Origin: Chitinophagaceae bacterium | GTDB lineage: Bacteria > Bacteroidota > Bacteroidia > Chitinophagales > Chitinophagaceae | Length of the DNA stretch: 64,000 nucleotides | NCBI GenBank assembly: GCA_019638615.1 | Contig: JAHBTL010000018.1 | Span: 61,345 to 125,344 of the forward strand | Direction: 5' to 3' | Part shown: in pieces, positions 8,260-16,635 of the stretch | Layout of the letters: each line of letters begins with the position of its first letter | Position numbering within the stretch: the stretch's first letter is position 1 | The notes under the pieces: model-generated | Told to the model about the DNA's origin: nothing | Databases searched by the model: none | What the model saw: only the letters and a program-made list of their open reading frames with translations | Made by a program: the position numbers and the translations under genes

Positions 8260-10173
8260 TTATTTTACTTCTTCAAATTCGGCATCGGTAACATTATCGC
8301 CTGCTGCTGCATTTGCACCCTGGGGCTCCTGCTGACCCGCTGCTGCACCTGCGTTAGGATTTGCACCAGCCTGCTGAGCTTTGTATATGTCTTCAGAAGC
8401 GGAAGTCCATGCAGCATTTAATTCACTTAAAGAGCTGTCAATGGATGCAATATCCTGCTGCTTGTGGGCCTCTTTCAGCTTGTTCAACGCACCTTCAATT
8501 GGTCCCTTTTTATCCGCAGGAATTTTATCTCCAAATTCCTTCAATTGTTTTTCTGTCTGGAAAATAAGACTATCTGCCTGGTTTACCTTATCTACTTTCT
8601 CGCGTGCTTCTTTATCCGAAGCTTCATTGGCTTTCGCCTCCGCTTTCATTTTCTCAACCTCTTCTTTATTTAAACCACTACCGGCTTCAATCCTGATTTT
8701 CTGCTCTTTGCCTGTACCCTTATCTTTTGCGGTTACATTCAGTATGCCGTTGGCATCAATATCAAAAATCACTTCAATTTGCGGTACGCCGCGTGGGGCC
8801 GGGGGTATACCATCCAGATTAAACATACCGAGACTCTTGTTCTGCGAAGCCATCGGTCTTTCACCCTGTAATACATGAATTTGTACGCCAGGCTGATTGT
8901 CGGAAGCAGTAGAGAACACTTCTGATTTTTTTGTGGGGATGGTTGTATTCGAGTCAATCAGGCGGGTCATTACACCACCCATTGTTTCAATACCCAGCGA
9001 AAGCGGTGTTACATCGAGTAACAGCACATCTTTCACCTCACCGGTTAATACGGCGCCCTGTATAGCAGCTCCAATCGCTACCACTTCATCGGGGTTTACC
9101 CCTTTATTGGGTTTCTTACCGAAGAATTTTTCAACTATTTCCTGCACTTTGGGTATACGGGTACTACCGCCTACCAGTATCACTTCATCAATTTGAGAAG
9201 TTGACAAACCGGCATCCTTCAACGCCTGCTCGCAAGGCTTCAAGCACCTTTCAAACAAACTGTCGCTCAACTGCTCGAATTTGGCACGGCTGAGTTTTTT
9301 TACCAGGTGCTTGGGAACACCGTCTACCGCAGTTATATATGGAAGGTTGATTTCTGTTTCACTGGAAGAAGAAAGCTCCACTTTAGCCTTTTCGGCAGCT
9401 TCTTTTAAGCGCTGTAATGCCATCGGGTCTTTTCTCAAATCAATATTTTCATCCTTTTTGAACTCATCAGCCAACCAGTCAATAATTACTTTATCAAAAT
9501 CATCACCCCCCAGGTGTGTATCCCCATTGGTGGATTTTACTTCAAATACTCCATCGCCCAGCTCAAGAATGGATATATCGAAGGTACCTCCACCCAGGTC
9601 AAACACAGCTATTTTCTCGTCTTTGTGCTTTTTATCCAAACCATACGCGAGTGCGGCAGCAGTAGGTTCGTTCACAATACGCCGCACTGTTAAGCCGGCT
9701 ATTTCACCTGCTTCTTTAGTAGCCTGGCGCTGGGCATCGTTAAAGTAGGCAGGTACGGTAATTACAGCTTCTGTAACTTCCTGCCCCAGGTAATCTTCAG
9801 CAGTTTTTTTCATTTTCTGCAAGATCATTGCCGAAATTTCCTGTGGCGTATACAGTCTGCCATCTATATCAATACGAACTGTATTATTGTCGCCTTTAAC
9901 TACTTTATAGCTCCAGTGCTTTATTTCTTCGCTTACTTCATCAAACCTGCGCCCCATAAAGCGTTTTACCGAAGTAATGGTATTAACCGGGTTGGTAATA
10001 GCCTGTCGTTTAGCGGGATCACCCACCTTGCGTTCCCCATTTTTAAGGAAAGCAACCACTGAAGGCGTGGTACGACGCCCTTCATCATTGGCAATTACAA
10101 CTGGTTCGGTGCCTTCCATAACGGCAACGCAACTATTCGTTGTTCCTAAATCTATTCCTATTATTTTTCCCAT
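8260..10173 (-). CDS. dnaK: Molecular chaperone DnaK (Hsp70)
   Basis: This 637-residue Hsp70 has the N-terminal ATPase ([16 protein letters not shown] at 5-20, [11 protein letters not shown] near 192, [13 protein letters not shown] near 335), the substrate-binding domain ([19 protein letters not shown]) and the helical lid with a Q/G/A-rich tail ending TDAEFEEVK. The length is normal. grpE and dnaJ are not adjacent; a CbpA-type DnaJ is encoded at 26969-27889. The gene is monocistronic with its own terminator, and a candidate heat-shock element lies at 10221-10260. Confidence 0.98.
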   Translation of the reverse strand: MGKIIGIDLGTTNSCVAVMEGTEPVVIANDEGRRTTPSVVAFLKNGERKVGDPAKRQAITNPVNTITSVKRFMGRRFDEVSEEIKHWSYKVVKGDNNTVRIDIDGRLYTPQEISAMILQKMKKTAEDYLGQEVTEAVITVPAYFNDAQRQATKEAGEIAGLTVRRIVNEPTAAALAYGLDKKHKDEKIAVFDLGGGTFDISILELGDGVFEVKSTNGDTHLGGDDFDKVIIDWLADEFKKDENIDLRKDPMALQRLKEAAEKAKVELSSSSETEINLPYITAVDGVPKHLVKKLSRAKFEQLSDSLFERCLKPCEQALKDAGLSTSQIDEVILVGGSTRIPKVQEIVEKFFGKKPNKGVNPDEVVAIGAAIQGAVLTGEVKDVLLLDVTPLSLGIETMGGVMTRLIDSNTTIPTKKSEVFSTASDNQPGVQIHVLQGERPMASQNKSLGMFNLDGIPPAPRGVPQIEVIFDIDANGILNVTAKDKGTGKEQKIRIEAGSGLNKEEVEKMKAEAKANEASDKEAREKVDKVNQADSLIFQTEKQLKEFGDKIPADKKGPIEGALNKLKEAHKQQDIASIDSSLSELNAAWTSASEDIYKAQQAGANPNAGAAAGQQEPQGANAAAGDNVTDAEFEEVK

Positions 10174-10220
10174 ATCTTTATTTTTATCTCTTTACAATTG
10201 TTATAGCAATACCCTTTCGA

Positions 10221-10260
10221 CAAGCATTATGCCATCCATTGCGTGAGTGAAAAAATGGCA
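10221..10260 (-). promoter_or_regulatory. Candidate heat-shock element upstream of dnaK
   Basis: Minus strand: TGCCA, 21 bp, TGGCAT, 5 bp, TTG, ending 48 bp before the dnaK start. Here the two half-sites extend to an inverted repeat, TGCCAT and ATGGCA. Same spacing as at htpG and hsp20. Confidence 0.7.
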
Positions 10261-10375
10261 GTTTCAGGAGCTGGTCGCTGAGTCATATGTGTAATATTAT
10301 CACCTGTATTTTAACTGAATGCCAATTCTGAAGCCCTTAACTATTCCTATCTTTAACCGGTAATTTTTATTTTTA

Positions 10376-11812
10376 ATGAAACCTGCATCCCTTATTTTTT
10401 GTATTATCTGGGTAACGAGCCTGTTTTTAACCGCCTGCTCTAAAAAGCTGATCCCCGAAAAACCCAACCTAAGCAAAACCAGCTTTATAACCGATAGTTT
10501 GCCGGTAAGCGAAATCGACATTCCCCTTCGCATTAATCTAAAGCCTTTTTACAACATCGCAAACAAAAATGTTCAAACAACCTACACTTCTGAGGGCTGG
10601 CCCAATGAGTTTGTAGTAAGCAACTGCGATACACGATACATGTACCGGTTCAAACGTGGCCCATTGCGTATTTCCTCCAATGGCAATACGGTTAACTTTA
10701 ATTTTACCGGGAGCTATATCATTGCCGGCGCACAACGCGCATGTACCGGAAGCGGAAGCAACCGGGTGGCTGTCACCCCCTGGTCGCCCACCTGCACCTG
10801 CGGGCTAAACGAAGCCGAGCCTAAAGTAGACATTGGCTATAAGCTGCTATTGTCGCTTAAAAGCAATTATGACATTTCAACCGTAATGCAGCGCCTGGAG
10901 CCAAAGGCCATTGACAAATGTACAGTATGTTTCTGGGGACAGGACATTACCCCCACTGTGATGAAACAACTGAAAGAACAACTTGACTTAGCAGGGAAAG
11001 ACATCCAGGATTCGCTGAATAAGGTGAATATGCGCCCCCAGTTCCAGCAGCTATGGGACATACTCAATACCAGCATGCGATTGTATAACACGGGCTATTT
11101 GCAGATTAATCCTGAAAAGCTGCGCCTGAGCACATTATATGCAAAGGACGATACGCTGAATATTTCGATTGGCATTTCCGCTCGTCCGCTCATTAGTCTT
11201 TCCAAACCTGTGGACCACCGAACAGTGGTGCCTGATATCAGCGACTTTAATCAGCGCAAAGGCTTTAGCATTTATATCGACGCTGTTATGAATTACGATT
11301 CACTGAGCGCCCTGTTGACGACCCAGCTTTATAAAAAAAGGATAGACATGGAGAAAGTGGGCAGGTATATTATTGTTGAAAAGTGTGAGATATATGGTGA
11401 AGGGAATGAAAAACTTATCATCAAAATGCAGTTCAGCGGATCGGATAACGGAATACTATACCTGACTGGTAAACCTGTATTTGATAAAGAAAAAAATCAA
11501 TTGCAAATTAAAAATATTGACTATGACATAAAAACCAGGGATATGCTGGTAAAAACCGCCAGGTGGCTGTTTAACAGAAGGATCATTAATGAACTGAACA
11601 AACATTCCACGTTTAACATCCAGGAATATACAGATACCCTGATACAAAAAGTAAATGGGCAGATTAACAGTGAGTGGAAGAATGGAATATTTTCTTCAGG
11701 CAGCGTAACCAATTTGCAGGTGGTGGGGATTTACCCCCTGAACGATCACCTTATTTTGCGATGTAATACAAAGGGAGAGCTTTCCTTAAGGATTGATGTT
11801 ATCGACTTTTAA
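10376..11812 (+). CDS. DUF4403 family lipoprotein
   Basis: A 478-residue predicted lipoprotein. The N-terminus MKPASLIFCIIWVTSLFLTAC has a hydrophobic stretch and an LTAC lipobox, so it should be anchored in an envelope membrane. The body matches what I recall of DUF4403: an early SEIDIPLRINLKPFYN strand, long alternating beta segments, and a cluster of Cys residues (CTGSG, CTCG, CTVC) around 120-190. No catalytic motif is visible and the function is unknown. It ends two bases before the convergent response-regulator gene, leaving no room for a separate terminator. Confidence 0.72.
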   Translation: MKPASLIFCIIWVTSLFLTACSKKLIPEKPNLSKTSFITDSLPVSEIDIPLRINLKPFYNIANKNVQTTYTSEGWPNEFVVSNCDTRYMYRFKRGPLRISSNGNTVNFNFTGSYIIAGAQRACTGSGSNRVAVTPWSPTCTCGLNEAEPKVDIGYKLLLSLKSNYDISTVMQRLEPKAIDKCTVCFWGQDITPTVMKQLKEQLDLAGKDIQDSLNKVNMRPQFQQLWDILNTSMRLYNTGYLQINPEKLRLSTLYAKDDTLNISIGISARPLISLSKPVDHRTVVPDISDFNQRKGFSIYIDAVMNYDSLSALLTTQLYKKRIDMEKVGRYIIVEKCEIYGEGNEKLIIKMQFSGSDNGILYLTGKPVFDKEKNQLQIKNIDYDIKTRDMLVKTARWLFNRRIINELNKHSTFNIQEYTDTLIQKVNGQINSEWKNGIFSSGSVTNLQVVGIYPLNDHLILRCNTKGELSLRIDVIDF

Positions 11813-11814
11813 AA

Positions 11815-12477
11815 TTACACCTCAACGATACCGTTTTTTATCGCATACATTACCAGGCCAACGCGCGATTTAAGTTTCAGCTTTTCGAACAATACATTCC
11901 GGTGGTCTTCCACCCTTCGGGAGCTTACAAACATTTTTTCGGCAATTTCCTTATACGATAAATCAGAACAAACCCATCTTAAAAACTCTTTTTCTTTATC
12001 CGTCAAACCAGTCGTATCATCAGGGATATCCACATTCCTGTTCAGTCCCCCCACTATTTTTCCGGTGATGTCTTCTGACAAATAAAAATTCTTTTGCACG
12101 ATCGACTCCAGCGCCAGTTTAAGCTCCTCAGGCTCCGATGTTTTCATAATATACCCCTTAGCGCCCATTTTCAGCATACGGATGATGGTGTTTTCATCGC
12201 TGTACATGGAAAGTGCAAGCACTTTTATCTGGGGATAATTTTTATACAGCCACTCTGCCGTTTCAAAACCATTCATACCCGGCATATTTACATCCAGCAG
12301 GATAATATCAGGTATCATTTTTTTCCTGATTTTTTCTTTCAGATCTTCCCCATTTTCCGCCTGAAAATACGCGAAAAACTGATCAAAGGAATCGATAAGT
12401 TTACACAATGCGTTGCGCAGCAACGTATGATCGTCTACTACTGCTACCCTTATTTTGGAGATTTTATCTACCATCAT
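11815..12477 (-). CDS. NarL/LuxR-type response regulator
   Basis: A 220-residue regulator with a receiver domain (VAVVDDH with acidic pair D15-D16, LLDVNMPG with phospho-acceptor D62, and a conserved K in MKTSEPEEL) and a C-terminal LuxR helix-turn-helix (LTDKEKEFLRWVCSDLSYKEIAEKM). It should be phosphorylated by the kinase encoded just upstream. I start it at the ATG at 12475-12477; a longer frame begins with a GTG at 12501 that overlaps the kinase stop. Targets are unknown; the tandem palindromes at 14690-14756 upstream of the cluster are candidate sites. Confidence 0.93.
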   Translation of the reverse strand: MMVDKISKIRVAVVDDHTLLRNALCKLIDSFDQFFAYFQAENGEDLKEKIRKKMIPDIILLDVNMPGMNGFETAEWLYKNYPQIKVLALSMYSDENTIIRMLKMGAKGYIMKTSEPEELKLALESIVQKNFYLSEDITGKIVGGLNRNVDIPDDTTGLTDKEKEFLRWVCSDLSYKEIAEKMFVSSRRVEDHRNVLFEKLKLKSRVGLVMYAIKNGIVEV

Positions 12478-12493
12478 CTTATTGTTCTTAATG

Positions 12494-13300
12494 CTACGCA
12501 CGATGTAAAGGTACTTCCATGTTTACAGTTGTTCCTTCACCGGGTTTACTGTCAAATATCATTTTGGCGCCTATTAGTTTCGATCTGTTCAGCATACTCT
12601 TTAATCCAACACCATTCAAAGGAGACGTAGAGTCTTTCTTTTCCTGTAAACTGAACCCCACACCATTATCTTTCACCGAAAAAAGAAAAACATCAGTGGA
12701 GGTATAGTTCAGGGAAATAATTAATTGGGTAGCTTTAGCATGCTTAAGGATATTATTCACCAGTTCCTGGAAAATCCTGAAAATAAACACTTCCTTCTGT
12801 TCCCCCAGCCGGTATTCTGTTCCTTTCAGGTCAAGCGTTACCTCCATCAGCCCTGTTTTACGCAGGGTTTCCAGATCAAACCTGATCGATTCAACCAAAC
12901 CTATCTGGGCAATCCGGTCTGTATGAAGGCTTTTGGTTAAATCTGCCAGATCATATACAGCCTTATTCAATACATCTCTTATATGCTGTAAAGGAGCATA
13001 GGCCTGGTGCTCTTTTTCAAGCGGCAGTACTGCCAGAGAAAGCTTAACTACAGATAAAACCTGCCCAATATTGTCATGGAGCTCCTGGGCTATGGATTTT
13101 AAAGTTGTTTCCTGTATTTCCAGTTGCGACTTCAGCACTTCCTGGTCATATTCTTCTTTTAGCCTGGTCAGTTCTTCCTCCTGCCTATGTTGTTTCCGTT
13201 GGTATAAAAATAATATCGTAACTATAAAGCCAACAAGAACAAGAGCCAATAAGCCTCCCATTACAATTAAGAAGAGAATTTCCTGATTCTGATCTTGCAT
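12494..13300 (-). CDS. Sensor histidine kinase, HisKA_3 (NarX/DegS) type
   Basis: This 268-residue kinase has one N-terminal membrane helix (about residues 8-33), a coiled segment, then a HisKA_3 dimerisation domain with ELHDNIGQ and phospho-acceptor His75. A GHKL ATPase follows, with an N box (FQELVNNILKHA), VKDNGVGF and GVGLKSMLNR. It has no periplasmic sensor domain, so the signal may come through the seven-helix protein whose gene overlaps its start by 34 bases. It pairs with the downstream LuxR-type regulator. Confidence 0.93.
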   Translation of the reverse strand: MQDQNQEILFLIVMGGLLALVLVGFIVTILFLYQRKQHRQEEELTRLKEEYDQEVLKSQLEIQETTLKSIAQELHDNIGQVLSVVKLSLAVLPLEKEHQAYAPLQHIRDVLNKAVYDLADLTKSLHTDRIAQIGLVESIRFDLETLRKTGLMEVTLDLKGTEYRLGEQKEVFIFRIFQELVNNILKHAKATQLIISLNYTSTDVFLFSVKDNGVGFSLQEKKDSTSPLNGVGLKSMLNRSKLIGAKMIFDSKPGEGTTVNMEVPLHRA

Positions 13301-13917
13301 AAAAAGGCTACGATAAAAGATGAATATAATAAAATATTAAGAAGGGAAGAAAGAGAAACCAGATAATTGACGATTTTATTCGATGGACTGTAGAAGTAGC
13401 TTATCAGTGAATACAAAGGAAAGCTGCAACTGTAAAAAAATAACAGCCCGGATGATATCCAGAAAGAAGGTTCTCTTACCAAATCCACGGATTTTTCTGA
13501 CTGAAAAAGCTCATAAAAATAAAATATGGCAGCTAACACAATGAGTAAACTGCCCAGGCCTGCAGTAAGCGTATGGTACTGTTCACCTTTTTGAATGAAT
13601 AGCCTGTTCATTAAAAATACTACGGGGTACATCCATAAACAATTGTAAAGAAATTTTTTTATGACCGGATGGTGTATGATCTGGCTGAACATCCATAAAT
13701 AAAATACAAACTCAATGGCAGTAAAAATATTGTAGAGCGCTATGGTATTTATGCCCTTATAAGACATTCGAACGGCTATATATTCTACTGTGAAGGTTGT
13801 AAATAAATATACCGGAAAAAAAAACAAAAAACGCGAGGGTTTTTCTTTCTGAAAATATACGAGTGAGCTTGCCAGCGCAGCCAGCAGGATAAAAACAATA
13901 TATGCATCTCCGAACAT
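13267..13917 (-). CDS. Seven-helix membrane protein coupled to a histidine kinase
   Basis: This 216-residue protein is almost wholly hydrophobic, with about seven predicted membrane helices (roughly 5-22, 33-50, 60-80, 90-110, 118-136, 152-172 and 185-206) joined by short loops. I recognise no family motif. Its 3' end overlaps the kinase start by 34 bases, so it is translationally linked and is a good candidate for the sensor or membrane partner of that otherwise sensor-less kinase. That role is inferred from position alone. Confidence 0.72.
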   Translation of the reverse strand: MFGDAYIVFILLAALASSLVYFQKEKPSRFLFFFPVYLFTTFTVEYIAVRMSYKGINTIALYNIFTAIEFVFYLWMFSQIIHHPVIKKFLYNCLWMYPVVFLMNRLFIQKGEQYHTLTAGLGSLLIVLAAIFYFYELFQSEKSVDLVREPSFWISSGLLFFYSCSFPLYSLISYFYSPSNKIVNYLVSLSSLLNILLYSSFIVAFLCKIRIRKFSS

Positions 13918-13956
13918 TGCATTGCAATATAACTTTAAGAAGCAATACCCGGCAAT

Positions 13957-13981
13957 AAAAAAACCTCTTTTGCAAGAGGTT
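13957..13981 (-). terminator. Rho-independent terminator after the Pro-rich protein gene
   Basis: On the minus strand AACCTCTT, loop GCAA, AAGAGGTT are followed by a run of T residues. It separates the gene at 14008-14505 from the seven-helix/kinase/regulator operon, perhaps as an attenuating partial stop. Confidence 0.75.
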
Positions 13982-14007
13982 CTCCATTATTTATTATTCA
14001 ATAATTC

Positions 14008-14505
14008 TCAGATGATCAACATGCCATTCTCTCCTTTATCTACCAGCGCAGTGCCTATATCACCCCAGCTATCTGCATCGTTTGGAGGAGGAGGGGGAGG
14101 AGGGCACATCGGAGGGCATATTCTTCCCGCGTTGTATGCAAGGATCTTAGGCCCGTTTTCTCCCTGGATGTATACATCCCTTTGACCCAAACCATTTTCC
14201 TGCTCTTTGGTTTTGGTAGCTACCATCACAATGGTTTGCCTTCCGGCATATTCGGGTCTTTCAGCATAATTTTCCGGATAGGCGGCAAAACAGAATTTCA
14301 CACCATCTGCTGAATGTCTTTTAGCAGTCGCTAAAAACTCTTCCAATTCTTCGATGCTGTACCAAACTGTTAAAGAGTCTTCTTTACCAATACGTTCAGA
14401 ATTTTGCACCCATCTTTCCTGTTTGTATGTTCTGATAACAGTGTTTACATGTTCAGTGGACACATACTTTCCTACTTTAAGGGTTTTTTTCTCAATTGTA
14501 AGCAT
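14008..14505 (-). CDS. Conserved hypothetical protein with C-x3-C and poly-Pro segment
   Basis: A 165-residue soluble protein with no signal peptide. The N-terminal 60 residues are beta/alpha and charged (LTIEKKTLKVGKYVSTEHV). The middle resembles a small enzyme or sensor core. Near the C-terminus is CPPMC followed by seven prolines, then WGDIGTALVDKGENGMLII. The two cysteines could bind a metal or form a disulfide. I do not know the family. It is the first gene upstream of the membrane-protein/kinase/regulator operon but is separated from it by a terminator. Three tandem palindromes lie 185 to 250 bp before its start. Confidence 0.72.
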   Translation of the reverse strand: MLTIEKKTLKVGKYVSTEHVNTVIRTYKQERWVQNSERIGKEDSLTVWYSIEELEEFLATAKRHSADGVKFCFAAYPENYAERPEYAGRQTIVMVATKTKEQENGLGQRDVYIQGENGPKILAYNAGRICPPMCPPPPPPPNDADSWGDIGTALVDKGENGMLII

Positions 14506-14668
14506 GACATTAAATGGTTTAAGTGAATTAAAAATGAATTCACCATAAAGCTAACAAGGGGAGATAAAGAATAGAACACGCAAGAAGATGTAATTCAATC
14601 AATTATAAATTAACATTATTCATACTAAAAAGACAAACAATAACAAATGATAATTTTGTCTGAAAAAA

Positions 14669-14756
14669 ACCGTTTTTTATGCAAGAAAATACCGTTAAAA
14701 AACGGTAGCAAAAATACCGTTAAAAAACGGTAACAAAATACCGTTAAAAAACGGTA
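14669..14756. repeat. Three tandem 18-bp palindromes plus a half-site
   Basis: TACCGTTAAAAAACGGTA (7-bp arms, AAAA centre) occurs perfectly at 14690-14707, 14715-14732 and 14739-14756, with starts 25 and 24 bp apart. A further half-element, AACCGTTTTTTA (14669-14680), precedes them. This is either an array of operator sites or tandem hairpins. The closest gene is the minus-strand one starting at 14505. Confidence 0.85.
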
Positions 14757-15139
14757 GTAAAATCCAGTGTTTTATTTATGGTCGTTTCTTCATTTTACCT
14801 CACCTTTAGCATATACAATTGTTATACTCCAAACATTCAGGTAAAACCAACGATTAAGTGCAATATACCTACTGCAATGTCCTATAAAAATTCATTGGTC
14901 GAAAAGTTTGTACAAATCAATCAAAACATTTGACCTGATTTTTCAATATATGCTTATGTGCATTAAGCTACCGGTAAACCTTATCCTATTCTTTTGATCA
15001 CCAGCTGTTGCGAGCCTGTAAGGCACCCCTAAAACCAAAGAGGAATAATTTACTTAATTGTGTTAGCAAAAAATAAGGGAAAGACATCCAATAACTTATT
15101 TCTCCATCGTTTAGACAATGGAAGCCTGTCTTAAGTATT
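14757..15139. other. Gene-free stretch, only an inverted repeat
   Basis: I find no credible coding sequence, RNA gene or promoter here. The only structure is an imperfect inverted repeat: 21-base arms at 15037-15057 and 15131-15151 match at 18 positions (both built on AAAGAGGAATAA and ACTTAA), and inside them AAATAAG pairs with CTTATTT. The right arm runs into the 3' end of the GtrA gene. Confidence 0.5.
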
Positions 15140-15619
15140 TTATTCCTCTTTTTTACTCTTAAATGTAAAATGTCGCTGGGTAAGGTAGCTGAAGGAGATA
15201 ACTATTACAGTTGTAAGTATTTTAGCAATGGTTGGATACATTTGAAACTGCTCTACAAATAGTTTAATAAACAAATAATTCAGCAATACACATATTATCA
15301 CCAGCATAAAATAACGTAACAACTGTATTCTTCCACGCAGGTGAGACCCGGAAAAAACAATGTTACGCATCAGGTAAAAGCCAATAGGGAAAGTAATTAA
15401 AAAAGATATGATAAATGCCGCTGTGTAAGGGCTAATACTAACCAGCGGTGTGTGCACGATCTGCTTTTTCAGGACGAAATTGTAGGTAATAAAATAAATA
15501 ACGATGTCCAGTAACGTGTTCCCACCTCCACAAACTATGTAATGAAAGGTTTGTTTATCCAGTAATTTTCTCACAGGAGCGTAAAAATAGTCGAGCACAT
15601 CTATGATAAACTTTTTCAA
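15140..15619 (-). CDS. GtrA family membrane protein
   Basis: A 159-residue protein with four predicted helices and the GtrA-type opening FHYIVCGGGNTLLDIVIYFITYNFVL, plus the late segment SFSYLTQRHFTFK. GtrA/DPMS-type proteins move or help use polyprenyl-linked sugars in cell-surface glycan synthesis. No glycosyltransferase partner is adjacent. The start must be the TTG at 15619: an in-frame stop lies two codons upstream and no ATG occurs near the N-terminus. A GAGG sequence precedes it. Confidence 0.87.
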   Translation of the reverse strand: MKKFIIDVLDYFYAPVRKLLDKQTFHYIVCGGGNTLLDIVIYFITYNFVLKKQIVHTPLVSISPYTAAFIISFLITFPIGFYLMRNIVFSGSHLRGRIQLLRYFMLVIICVLLNYLFIKLFVEQFQMYPTIAKILTTVIVISFSYLTQRHFTFKSKKEE

Positions 15620-15720
15620 ACCTCAGGTGTCGTTAATACAGGCATTACAATCAAAAACAATACAAACCAGGTGCAATATAGAGCAGCTAATGGTAATGTA
15701 TTGTTTTTTCAATTAAAATA

Positions 15721-15885
15721 TTCTGCATTCCCGTAGCTGACCAAAAAGGTCGTCATTGCGGTCCCTACCTCTCCGAACGTTCGGGGGAAAAGCAATCTCA
15801 AATACTTAACCCTTTATCATTCAATAAGATTGCTTCAGGACTCTTACCAACCAACGACCTTTTGGAGTCAGCATTCCTTGCAGAA
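15721..15885. repeat. Nested inverted-repeat element
   Basis: From outside in: TTCTGCA/TGCAGAA, then GCTGACCAAAAAGGTCGT (15736-15753) against ACGACCTTTTGGAGTCAGC (15854-15872), then AAGCAATCT (15790-15798)/AGATTGCTT (15827-15835). It also contains a perfect CCGAACGTTCGG palindrome. The core GCTGACCAAAAAGGT is shared with the mobile element at 20728-20883. No protein is encoded. Confidence 0.75.
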
Positions 15886-15906
15886 ATGGAAATTGTATGT
15901 ACGCGC

Positions 15907-16440
15907 TTATTGCTTTATATATTGCACTTCTGCCTGAATCCTTACTTCGTCACTTACCACCATCCCACCGGTTTCGGTAACTGCGCTCCAGTTAAGGCCA
16001 AAATCTTTACGATTGATTTTGCCCGATACTGAAAAACCGGCTTTTACCTGTCCAAAGGGATCTTTTGCAATACCTCCCGCTTCAACATGCAGCTTAACCG
16101 GCCTGGTAACGCCGTGTAAAGTAAGTTCTCCCGACAATTCGAAATCGCCCTCTCCCGCTTTCTTAAACCCGGTACTTTTAAAAGTAAACTCCGGGTATTT
16201 TTCGACATCAAAAAAATCAGCACTTTTCAGGTGACCATCCCTTTGTTCATTACCCGTGGTTATTGAGTTAACCTTACCGGTGAACAATATTTTGGCAGTA
16301 CCAAATTCTTCTCCTTCCGTTTCTACTTCTGAATTAAAGCTTTTAAAGCTGCCTGTTACATTCGTGATCATCAGGTGGCGTACTTTAAATTCTAGTTCGC
16401 TGTGTGCGGGATCTATAACCCATTTTGTTGTTGCAGACAT
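15907..16440 (-). CDS. YceI family protein
   Basis: A 177-residue YceI-fold lipocalin-like barrel that binds isoprenoid-type lipids in known members. It begins TKWVIDPAHSELEFKVRHLMITNVTGSFKSF, the classic family opening, and continues with DFFDVEKYPEFTFKSTGF and LTLHGVTRPVKLHVE. There is no signal peptide, so this is a cytoplasmic-type member, common in Bacteroidota. A perfect 18-bp palindrome lies 55 bp before its start and may be an operator. ssb is divergently placed. Confidence 0.95.
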   Translation of the reverse strand: MSATTKWVIDPAHSELEFKVRHLMITNVTGSFKSFNSEVETEGEEFGTAKILFTGKVNSITTGNEQRDGHLKSADFFDVEKYPEFTFKSTGFKKAGEGDFELSGELTLHGVTRPVKLHVEAGGIAKDPFGQVKAGFSVSGKINRKDFGLNWSAVTETGGMVVSDEVRIQAEVQYIKQ

Positions 16441-16494
16441 AGTTAATTGTGTTGAGGTTTATAAAACTTGATTGAATAAGTATTTTTCATTAAA

Positions 16495-16512
16495 TTAATG
16501 TTTAAACATTAA
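16495..16512. promoter_or_regulatory. Perfect 18-bp palindrome between yceI and ssb genes
   Basis: TTAATGTTTAAACATTAA is a perfect dyad in the divergent gap, 55 bp from the yceI start and 124 bp from the ssb start. Its AT-rich, TTTAAA-centred form suits a MarR- or TetR-type dimer. No such regulator gene is adjacent. Confidence 0.5.
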
Positions 16513-16635
16513 TCCAAGAAATATGCCAGACGGATTTACTGCCATTATGACGGCACATTTATTGCAAGCCTGTCTTTGATCGTAAAGAGAAATAATAATA
16601 TTAACTTGGGTCTTTAAAACTTAAAAGCAGATGCT

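Noticed and set aside
14690-14756. Possible CRISPR-like array because of three evenly spaced repeats
   Set aside because: The gaps are only 6-7 bp, far too short for spacers, the repeats are perfect palindromes, and no cas gene is near.
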